The position numbers and the translations under genes were made by a program. DNA of 12,467 bases from Akkermansia muciniphila (lineage in GTDB: Bacteria; Verrucomicrobiota; Verrucomicrobiia; Limisphaerales; SXTU01), in NCBI GenBank assembly GCA_945872195.1, contig CAMBZO010000038.1:1-12467 (forward strand). The letters are read 5' to 3'. Below, piece by piece: positions 7,345 to 12,467 of the stretch (positions are counted from its first letter, which is position 1; every line of letters begins with the position of its first letter). The notes below the pieces were generated by a model that was not told where the DNA came from, did no database searches, and saw only the letters and a program-made list of their open reading frames with translations.

Positions 7345-7805
7345 AAGTATTCCCAATGGTCGAACATCGCCGCCTGCCCACAGTGGGCACCGGCTTCATC
7401 CCGGAGATTCCACACGCGCGCCTGCGCGATGCGGAAGCGCCGGCCCGACTTGGCGATGCGCACCCCGGCGTAATCCGCGATGTGCCCGTGCCGCGTCACC
7501 TGCGCGAGCAACCGCGCGCGCTCCTCACGGGCAACCGGCTCGGCAGTGAGTCGAGATGGGGTGCCGGTGAGTTCCGCCCACGACATTTCCCAAAGTGTGA
7601 GCGCGGCAGCGTTGCCATAGTTCAGCACCGGGTCAGCCTGCGTGTCGTGCGAGACGAGCACAAACGGCGCAGCGAAGAGAGCCGCCGCCAGCTCCCGTGG
7701 CTGTGAGATGCCGAGCAGCAGGTCGCGCCCGAGCCAGTGCCGGAAACTCCGCACCACGGTGGCCGCGTGTGCCACTGCCGCAGCCGATGCCCACGGTTCG
7801 TTCAT
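7341..7805 (-). CDS. Stand-alone MEKHLA domain protein
   Basis: From ATG 7805 the protein has 154 residues, and almost all of it is a MEKHLA domain. Recognisable blocks are FRHWLGRDLL (21-30), APFVLVSHDTQADPVLNYGN (46-65), WEMSWAELTGTPSRLTAEP (72-90), the REERARLLAQVTRHG helix and DYAGVRIAKSGRRFRI followed by VWNL (111-134). MEKHLA is a PAS-related domain first noted at the C-terminus of plant class III HD-ZIP proteins; bacterial single-domain versions are known but have no assigned biochemical role, and sensing of redox or small ligands is only a suggestion. No signal peptide or membrane segment is seen, so it is cytoplasmic. Its stop codon overlaps the next gene's GTG by 4 nt. The frame extends to 7883, but ATG 7805 is where homology starts. 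Confidence 0.87.
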   Translation of the reverse strand: MNEPWASAAAVAHAATVVRSFRHWLGRDLLLGISQPRELAAALFAAPFVLVSHDTQADPVLNYGNAAALTLWEMSWAELTGTPSRLTAEPVAREERARLLAQVTRHGHIADYAGVRIAKSGRRFRIAQARVWNLRDEAGAHCGQAAMFDHWEYL

Positions 7806-7883
7806 GTCGGACGGCAGACTAGCACGGCGATTGGCGCGTCTCCAAGACGGCTTCAATTGGGCAGAACACCGCATGCCGTCCAT

Positions 7884-8645
7884 CTACTGCACTTCCACGT
7901 CGAAGACGAGGCTCGTGCGCGAGTCGGTCTGCTCGTTGCGGATTTCCATCTCCTTGAGGTGCCACTGGCCGTTGACCTTCTTGAAGCTTTTGGGCTGAAA
8001 CTCCTTCAGCAGCTTTCCCCGCGTGTCGTAGGCCTCGGCCGCCACGATGCCGAGAGTGCCCTGATCCAGCCAGGTCACCACGCGCGAGTAACCGCCGGGC
8101 GTCGGCTTGGCGGTGACGCTCTCGATCACGAAACACGCTTCGCTTCGACGCTGTTCCTTGCTCAAAAGCCGCTGCTCCGGCCAATGGAAGAAATCGAGAC
8201 CCAAGTCCACGAGCCAGAAGTCCGAGCCAGCGAAGGGCACCAGCAGGTTGCTCGCGGGCTGAAGCTGGCCTGTCTCACGGCCCACGGCATAACGGCTGGG
8301 GGTGTTGTGCGAGCGCGAGACGCGGAAGCGCACGCCATCGCCGCTGGTGTAGTCAGTGTGCCACTGGTCGTCCGTGACCGTGGTGCGGATGGTGACGGGT
8401 ATCTCGGCGCGCAGTTTCCGGTTCGAGCCGAAGAGGCGCAGCGTCGCCGTGTTTGTGCTGCTGGCCTTGGGCGCGAGCGCGCGGGCCTCGGCGGCGATGC
8501 GCTGGCCCTCGGCGCGCTGAATGGCGGGATCGGAGATGACTTGGCGACCCTCGGTGGGTTGCGCGGCGGGAAGCGCGGAGAGCATTGCAAAGCAGACGAG
8601 CGCGCTGGCGAGGACTCGCCCTGCCACAGATAGATTCGAGTTCAC
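7884..8645 (-). CDS. LolA-like outer membrane lipoprotein-sorting protein
   Basis: From GTG 8645 the protein has 253 residues. A signal peptide (hydrophobic core about residues 9-25, ending ALPAAQ) indicates export to the periplasm; there is no lipobox. The body resembles the LolA-like family annotated as outer membrane lipoprotein-sorting protein: a beta-rich fold with FRVSRSHN (108-115), LLVPFAGSDFWLVDLGLDFFHWP (134-156), GGYSRVVTWLD (184-194), GIVAAEAYD (199-207), FQPKSFKKVNGQWHLKEMEI. Members are thought to hold hydrophobic ligands such as lipid or lipoprotein acyl chains; a direct role in lipoprotein transport has not been shown for this subfamily. The GTG start overlaps the stop of the Lon remnant as GTGA. 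The open frame further upstream runs in another frame across the Lon remnant and shows no homology. Confidence 0.82.
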   Translation of the reverse strand: MNSNLSVAGRVLASALVCFAMLSALPAAQPTEGRQVISDPAIQRAEGQRIAAEARALAPKASSTNTATLRLFGSNRKLRAEIPVTIRTTVTDDQWHTDYTSGDGVRFRVSRSHNTPSRYAVGRETGQLQPASNLLVPFAGSDFWLVDLGLDFFHWPEQRLLSKEQRRSEACFVIESVTAKPTPGGYSRVVTWLDQGTLGIVAAEAYDTRGKLLKEFQPKSFKKVNGQWHLKEMEIRNEQTDSRTSLVFDVEVQ

Positions 8646-8929
8646 TTGGTTTTGTCTTTCTTTACCTTCGTCGCTGCCGCCTCCACCAAGGCCAAGGGGA
8701 GGAGTTCGCTGATGCGGCGGACGAAGTGGACGGTCATCTTCGCGCGGACTTCCCCGGGCACTTCGGCCCAATCCTTCCGGTTGTGCTCGGGCAGCAGGAC
8801 TTGCTTGATGCCTGCGCGGGCTGCGGCAAGGACTTTCTCTTTGATGCCGCCAACGGGCAGCACGCGTCCGCGCAGGCTGATCTCACCGGTCATGGCGAGT
8901 TGCGACCGGACGCGGCGCTGGGTGAGGAG
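8642..8929 (-). pseudogene. lon: Remnant of the Lon protease C-terminus
   Basis: On the minus strand the frame reads LLTQRRVRSQLAMTGEIS, then LRGRVLPVGGIKEKVLAAAR, AGIKQVLLPEHNRKDW and a helical tail, which is the final part of the Lon (S16) protease domain including the catalytic lysine in GGIKEK. The expected preceding block with the catalytic serine (GPSAG-type motif), the AAA+ module and the N-domain are missing: homology stops near 8929, and the frame meets a stop codon at 8975-8977. An ATG at 8893 could still give an 83-residue peptide (8642-8893), but without the serine and ATPase it cannot be a protease. The last codon and stop overlap the LolA-like start as GTGA, so the 3' end keeps an operon-like junction. 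Either a deletion removed most of lon, or the assembly is joined wrongly here. Confidence 0.85.
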
Positions 8930-8963
8930 TTGGCCTTGGACATGATGGGCGAGGTGGCTTGGC

Positions 8964-9167
8964 TCAGGGCAGCTTCACGATGACCTGCGGCCGCTCGCCT
9001 TTGCGCGCGCGAAATATAATGGAACCCTTGGGAGCCGGGCCGGTGGTGGAACAGCCGCACGGGCCAGTCTTGGAAAGGCAGCCGACGCGCGGGCGAAGCT
9101 GTGAGCGCAGGAGCAGGAAGGCTGCGATGCCAACAATCGCGAGAGCTGCTAGTTGCTGCCAGTCCAT
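8964..9167 (-). CDS. Small Cys-rich single-pass membrane protein
   Basis: The protein has 67 residues from ATG 9167. Residues about 6-20 (LAALAIVGIAAFLLL) form one membrane helix, followed by a basic stretch (RSQLRPR) and a cysteine cluster, C30-x6-C37-G-C39, then a hydrophilic strand-forming tail. The layout (short N-terminus, one helix, positive residues, CGC) resembles FeoB-associated Cys-rich membrane proteins and similar small proteins of Verrucomicrobiota, but I see no feoB nearby and do not assign that function. The cysteines could bind metal. By the positive-inside rule the Cys-rich tail is probably cytoplasmic. The upstream open frame to 9362 has no domain; ATG 9167 gives the natural membrane-protein start. 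It is the first leftward gene of its group and directly abuts the Lon remnant. Confidence 0.65.
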   Translation of the reverse strand: MDWQQLAALAIVGIAAFLLLRSQLRPRVGCLSKTGPCGCSTTGPAPKGSIIFRARKGERPQVIVKLP

Positions 9168-9496
9168 GCAATGCAAAGGTAGGGCAAGGACGGAAGGTGG
9201 TAAAACGATTTTTCGGCCCTGCACTGCTCTCGATGGAATGAACCTAACACCGAGGGCGAACAACGAGTGGACCCCCGTAAACGCCCTGTCCCCGCGTCGC
9301 CCGGAAGCGGAAAAAGGCTGGCCCGCAGGCTCGGTTTCTCCATCCGCAGCCATCCGTTCCACCTGTGGCTAAATCGTCCCGTCCATATTTCGCTTGCGCC
9401 ACGGGGGCCAACTCCGTAGTAATCCGCGCCATTAGTTGAATGACAGAAGCTAGTTTCGACATCTCGCATGGATAACCCTCAAACGGAGAGGGCGCA
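9168..9496. other. Divergent intergenic region upstream of infC
   Basis: These 329 bases lie between the leftward Cys-rich gene and rightward infC. Minus-strand frames run across it, but none gives a recognisable protein. I find no tRNA-like cloverleaf, no tandem repeat and no convincing promoter hexamer pair. The only supported signals are at its right end: a stop codon TAA (9473-9475) in the infC frame, which limits the infC start, and the Shine-Dalgarno/hairpin listed separately. Confidence 0.5.
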
Positions 9497-9499
9497 TTG
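9476..9499 (+). promoter_or_regulatory. infC ribosome binding site, small hairpin and TTG start
   Basis: GGAG (9485-9488) within CGGAGAGGG lies 8 bases before TTG 9497-9499 and is the only strong, well-spaced Shine-Dalgarno in the window. CCCTC (9476-9480) can pair with GAGGG (9488-9492) over a 7-base loop, which would partly hide the site. The in-frame TAA at 9473 rules out any upstream ATG, so the non-ATG start is forced by the sequence. Confidence 0.65.
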
Positions 9500-10231
9500 A
9501 GCCGCCCCTTTTCCCCTCGCACCCCTCCCGCGCCAGCCTACCGAATTAACGGGAAGATTCGCGCCCGCGACGTCCGCGTCATCGGTCCGGCCGGAGAGCA
9601 ACTCGGAGTCATAGCCCTTGCCGAAGCCCTCACCCTCGCCCGCCAGCACGCCGTGGACTTGGTCGAGATCGCGCCCAACGCCGTCCCGCCCGTCTGCCGC
9701 CTCGTGGACTTCGGCAAGTTCCGCTACGAGCAGTCCAAGAAGGACAAGGACTCGAAGAAGCACCAGCACGCCAACAAGGTCAAAGAGGTGCAACTCAGCC
9801 CCAACATTGACCCGCACGACTTCGGAGTGAAGCTCGCGCACGCGATTGATTTCATGTGCGAAGACATGAAGGTCAAGGTCCTCCTCCGCTTCCGCGGCCG
9901 TGAGATGGCCCACAAAGAAATTGGCCAGCAAGTCGTCGAGCGCTTCCTCAAGGAAGCCGCGCCGTGGGGCCACCCCGACTTCACCCCCAAGTTGCTGGGC
10001 AAGACCATCAACGTGATGATCAGCCCGCTGCCCAAGAACAAGCGCGCCAAGCATCCCACCCTGAACGAAGAAGGCGAGAACGCCGGTGCCGAGCATCGCG
10101 AACCAATCGCCAAGCCCGTTATCCGCACGGACGCGCCGGCGGTGCCGACCCCCAAGTCCGCCCAACCGCCAGCCGACGGCTTCGCCACTGCCCCCTTCGC
10201 GGCCTTGGACGGCAACCGCGAGCAACCCTGA
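9497..10231 (+). CDS. infC: Translation initiation factor IF-3
   Basis: IF3 binds the 30S subunit, keeps it from 50S and checks the start codon and initiator tRNA. The N-domain (about 15-80) shows INGKIRARDVRVIGPAGEQLG and VDLVEIAPNAVPPVCRLVDFGKF; the C-domain (about 90-178) shows KEVQLSPNIDPHDFGVKL, VKVLLRFRGREMAHKEIG and INVMISPLPK. With 244 residues it is about 65 longer than usual: residues 180-244 form a Pro/Ala-rich, probably disordered tail with no recognised domain. The start is TTG 9497, preceded by a good Shine-Dalgarno; an in-frame stop lies just upstream and no ATG precedes the N-domain. Rare infC start codons are known to serve IF3 autoregulation in other bacteria (AUU in E. coli). 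rpmI and rplT, which often follow infC, are absent; a convergent Hsp70 gene follows instead. Confidence 0.96.
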   Translation: MSRPFSPRTPPAPAYRINGKIRARDVRVIGPAGEQLGVIALAEALTLARQHAVDLVEIAPNAVPPVCRLVDFGKFRYEQSKKDKDSKKHQHANKVKEVQLSPNIDPHDFGVKLAHAIDFMCEDMKVKVLLRFRGREMAHKEIGQQVVERFLKEAAPWGHPDFTPKLLGKTINVMISPLPKNKRAKHPTLNEEGENAGAEHREPIAKPVIRTDAPAVPTPKSAQPPADGFATAPFAALDGNREQP

Positions 10232-10235
10232 GCCA

Positions 10236-10273
10236 AGCTTTGGGAGTCCGGCGGTAGAACGCACTCCAAAGCT
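10236..10273 (+). terminator. Hairpin directly after infC
   Basis: AGCTTTGGGAGT (10236-10247) pairs with ACTCCAAAGCT (10263-10273), giving 11 base pairs with one bulged G and a 15-base loop. It begins 5 bases after the infC stop codon. No T-run follows, so it may be a 3'-end stabilising or Rho-assisted structure rather than a classical intrinsic terminator. Confidence 0.55.
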
Positions 10274-10336
10274 CACCGCTCCGCAGCTGGATGGAGTTGG
10301 GAATTCTCCAGCCGCAAGCAGATCAAATCCGCTTCC

Positions 10337-10426
10337 GCCAGAGCGCAGCGGCGAGGCTTTCGGAGCGAACGGACGCTGCACGCCTACCTTTCTCAAAGCG
10401 GTGTCACCGCTGCGCTCTGCCACCGC
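10337..10426. repeat. Inverted repeat pair in the infC/Hsp70 convergent gap
   Basis: CAGAGCGCAGCGG (10339-10351) recurs as its exact reverse complement CCGCTGCGCTCTG (10407-10419), 55 bases apart, so the two copies can form one long hairpin. The right copy carries its own small palindrome GCGGTG-T-CACCGC (10398-10410), and CACCGC recurs at 10421-10426. The arrangement suggests two opposed copies of a dispersed palindromic element, or a bidirectional terminator for the two converging genes. Confidence 0.6.
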
Positions 10427-10434
10427 ACTCGATA

Positions 10435-12381
10435 TCAGCCGATGGCGCCGCGCTGGCGGAGCATGGCTTCCATGGCTTTGTCCATCAGCACGTCGGCGAG
10501 GGGCTGGGTGGCGGCGTCGAGGGCGGTGTGGGCGGACTTCAAGCGGGTGAGGTCGCCGGTTTGGGTGCTGGCTTGCTCGGTGGCGAGGGCGGTGGTGAGT
10601 TCGTGAATCGCAGCTTCGACTTGAGCGCGGTAGGCGGGGTCAAGCTCGGCGGCGCACTCGGCGAGGCCGGTTTGCGCGGCGGTCAGAACTTCTTGGGCTT
10701 TCAACTTCGCCTCAATCCAGCGGCGGGCGGCGAGGTCCTCGAAGGCGTGTTCGACGGACTCTTCCACCATGCGCTGGACTTCGGTGTCGGCCACGTCCAC
10801 GGCGGACTTCATCTCCACGACCTGCTGCGCGCCGGTCTTCAGGTCGCGGGCGAGGACGTGGAGGATGCCGTTGGCATCAATCTCGAACTGCACGCCGACG
10901 CGCGGGACTCCACGCGGGGCGCGCTCGAAGGCGACGGAAAATTTGCCGAGGCTCCAGTTGTCGGCGGCGCGTTCGCGTTCGCCTTGGAGGACGTGGATGA
11001 GCATCTCGCGCTGGTGGTCCACGGCGGTGGTGAAGACCTCGCCGGCCTTGATGGGAATGGTGCTGTTGCGGGGGATGATGGCGTTCATCAAGCCGCCGAA
11101 AGTCTCGATGCCGAGCGAGAGCGGGGTCACGTCGAGCAGTAGCATGTTCTTGAAACCGCCGCTGAGAATCTCGGCTTGAATCGCCGCGCCGAGGGCAACG
11201 GCTTCGTCGGGGTTTTGCGAGGTGTTCAACATCGGGCCAGTGCGCTCGTGGAAGCTGTCGCCGAGGCGGAGGCTGCCGCGTTCCTCCTCGAACTCCGCGC
11301 ATCCGAACCACTCACTGACGAGGCGGCGCACGAGCGGCATGCGCGTCTGCCCGCCGACGAGGATGACTTGGTCGAGCTGTTTTGCTTCGAGCTTCGCGTC
11401 GCCGAGAGAGCGGAGGCAATGTTGGCGAGTGCGCTCGATGATGTCGCGGGTGAGGCGTTCCAACTCCTCGCGCGTGAGCTTGTAGCTGAAGCTGAAATCG
11501 GGCGTGAGGAACGGGAGGACAATCTCGGCCTCGGTCTCGGTCGAGAGGCGAATCTTCGCGGCCTCGGCAGCTTCGCGAAGGCGGGCGAGGAGGGAGGGCT
11601 GAAGGGTTGAAGAGGGAGCGGCTGTGGGATCCTCCGCTTCAACTCTTAAACCCTTCAACTCTTCAACCTTCTCCATCAGGAACTCCACCAGTCGTTTGTC
11701 GAGGTCGTCGCCGCCGAGGCGGGTGTTGCCGTTGGTGGCGAGGACTTGGAAGACGCCGGCGTTCAGTTCGAGAATCGAGAGGTCGAAGGTGCCGCCGCCG
11801 AGGTCATACACGGCGATTTTGGAATGCTCCTTGAGGCGGTCAAGTCCGTAGGCAAGGGCGGCGGCGGTGGGTTCGTTGACGATGCGCTCGACGGTGAAGC
11901 CGGCCAACTCCCCTGCCCTCTTCGTCGCGTTGCGCTGGGCGTCGTTGAAGTAGGCGGGGACGGTGATGACGGCGCGAGTGACAGCTTCGCCAAGGTCGGC
12001 TTCGGCGGTGAGTTTTAGTTTCTTGAGAATCTCGGCGGAGACTTCCTCGGGGGTGTAGTCGCGGCCGCGGATGGGAATGGTGACGGGGCCGGCGCCCTCG
12101 CCGCGCACGGGATAGGTCACGAGCATCTCCTCGCGCGCGATCTCCGCACCGCGCCGGCCCATGAAGCGTTTCACGGAATAGACCGTGCTGGCAGGGTGGA
12201 GGACGCGCACGCGGTTGGCGGCGTGACCGACGACCGGGGCGGCGTCGGCTGCGGGGAAGTGGACGACGCTGGGGCAGAGGCGGTGCCCGTCGGCGTCGGC
12301 GATGACGTAAGGGATGCCAGAGTCCACGGTCGCGACGAGCGAGTTGGTAGTGCCGAGGTCGAGGCCGACGATTTTAGACAT
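10435..12381 (-). CDS. Hsp70 family chaperone (DnaK/HscA-like)
   Basis: This 648-residue ATP-dependent chaperone starts at ATG 12381; the frame continues to a GTG at 12417, but SKIVGLDLGTTNS is the normal Hsp70 N-terminus. The nucleotide-binding domain has GLDLGTTNS (6-14), VITVPAYFNDAQRNATKRAG (138-157), NEPTAAALAYG (170-179), VYDLGGGTFD (191-200) and ILVGGQTRMP (340-349). The substrate domain starts around LLLDVTPLSLGIETFGG and includes VLQGERERAADNWSLGKF; a helical lid completes it. The C-terminus lacks the EEVD-like or EVKD-type tail of DnaK, which together with general similarity suggests the HscA-like group; the hscB and isc genes expected with true HscA are not in the window. Two segments are longer than in E. 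coli DnaK: residues about 244-265, encoded by repeat-like DNA, and about 361-389. No Shine-Dalgarno is seen. Confidence 0.93.
   Translation of the reverse strand: MSKIVGLDLGTTNSLVATVDSGIPYVIADADGHRLCPSVVHFPAADAAPVVGHAANRVRVLHPASTVYSVKRFMGRRGAEIAREEMLVTYPVRGEGAGPVTIPIRGRDYTPEEVSAEILKKLKLTAEADLGEAVTRAVITVPAYFNDAQRNATKRAGELAGFTVERIVNEPTAAALAYGLDRLKEHSKIAVYDLGGGTFDLSILELNAGVFQVLATNGNTRLGGDDLDKRLVEFLMEKVEELKGLRVEAEDPTAAPSSTLQPSLLARLREAAEAAKIRLSTETEAEIVLPFLTPDFSFSYKLTREELERLTRDIIERTRQHCLRSLGDAKLEAKQLDQVILVGGQTRMPLVRRLVSEWFGCAEFEEERGSLRLGDSFHERTGPMLNTSQNPDEAVALGAAIQAEILSGGFKNMLLLDVTPLSLGIETFGGLMNAIIPRNSTIPIKAGEVFTTAVDHQREMLIHVLQGERERAADNWSLGKFSVAFERAPRGVPRVGVQFEIDANGILHVLARDLKTGAQQVVEMKSAVDVADTEVQRMVEESVEHAFEDLAARRWIEAKLKAQEVLTAAQTGLAECAAELDPAYRAQVEAAIHELTTALATEQASTQTGDLTRLKSAHTALDAATQPLADVLMDKAMEAMLRQRGAIG
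11601..11670. repeat. Repeat-like DNA inside the Hsp70 coding sequence
   Basis: CTTCAACTCTT occurs at 11637-11647 and again at 11653-11663 (period 16), followed by the related CTTCAACCTT at 11661-11670. GAAGGGTTGAAGAG (11601-11614) is the inverted counterpart of CTCTTAAACCCTTC (11643-11656) with one mismatch. The segment encodes Hsp70 residues about 238-261 in frame and coincides with a stretch that is longer than in E. coli DnaK. Confidence 0.7.
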
Positions 12382-12403
12382 ACTGGGGGGAGCTGTTTTT
12401 AGC

Positions 12404-12432
12404 CACAGATGGAACACAGATTAAACACAGAT
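12404..12432. repeat. Three CACAGAT repeats with 11-bp period upstream of the Hsp70 gene
   Basis: CACAGAT occurs at 12404-12410, 12415-12421 and 12426-12432, exactly 11 bp apart, separated by 4-base A-rich spacers. It lies 23 bases upstream of the Hsp70 ATG, in the region where its promoter or leader should be. Short motifs of this CACAGAT type appear between genes in many environmental bacterial genomes, so a dispersed repeat is the most likely explanation; a phased regulator binding site is an alternative. Confidence 0.7.
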
Positions 12433-12467
12433 AAGGCAGTTCGCCCGAGACAGCTTTCGCTGCGGTA

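Noticed and set aside
8890..8945. Short minus-strand frame starting MSKANSSPSAASG whose stop overlaps the ATG of the Lon remnant as ATGA
   Set aside because: It is only 17 codons, without Shine-Dalgarno or homology, and its DNA is partly former lon sequence in another frame; the overlap is probably chance.
9436..9475. Possible promoter with TTGAAT and a GATAAC-like element upstream of infC
   Set aside because: The spacing between the hexamers is far from 16-18 bases, and no better pair is visible.
9479..10423. Minus strand open frame of 314 codons opposite infC
   Set aside because: infC is certain on the + strand; the antisense translation is Gly/Leu/Val-rich and mirrors its codon pattern.
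10291..11142. + strand open frame of 283 codons opposite the Hsp70 gene
   Set aside because: It is antisense to conserved Hsp70 codons and shows only low-complexity Gly/Val/His sequence.
12441..12467. Small palindrome CAGC-TTTC-GCTG near the right edge, considered as a regulatory site
   Set aside because: The stem is only 4 bp and the sequence is cut by the window end, so nothing can be supported.

Overview
The window is a GC-rich bacterial chromosome segment with dense genes on both strands. A DUF1501 protein, a secreted PQQ-like beta-propeller protein, a stand-alone MEKHLA protein, a LolA-like periplasmic protein, a general lack of Shine-Dalgarno sequences and several families of short intergenic repeats together suggest a Verrucomicrobiota-type organism (Pedosphaerales/Limisphaerales-like), possibly an environmental or metagenomic assembly. 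This placement is inference. There is no rRNA, tRNA, CRISPR array, integrase or transposase.

Layout: (1) 1-333 (+) is the 3' end of a DUF1501 gene, convergent with a leftward group: secreted quinoprotein-like propeller (2524-1181), DUF2442 protein (1141-884) and Nudix hydrolase (863-339). (2) Threonine synthase thrC (2685-3905, +) is divergent from the propeller gene. (3) A long leftward series runs from 9167 to 3959: small Cys-rich membrane protein, remnant of the Lon protease C-terminus, LolA-like protein, MEKHLA protein, phosphodiesterase-like lipoprotein, nusB, PHP-domain phosphoesterase and ftsY. Two junctions in it are 4-nt GTGA stop/start overlaps. (4) infC (9497-10231, +) has a TTG start and an extended C-terminus. 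(5) An Hsp70 chaperone (12381-10435, -) is convergent with infC.

Functionally this is mostly housekeeping: translation initiation (IF3), transcription antitermination (NusB), membrane targeting (FtsY), protein folding (Hsp70) and threonine synthesis, mixed with envelope or exported proteins. I found no complete, recognisable novel defence or metabolic system.

The features most worth a second look are the Lon remnant, which keeps the catalytic-lysine segment but lacks the serine and the rest of the enzyme; the non-ATG infC start with the only clear Shine-Dalgarno in the window; repeat-like DNA inside the Hsp70 coding sequence; and hairpins or short tandem repeats at convergent gene junctions and upstream of the Hsp70 gene.
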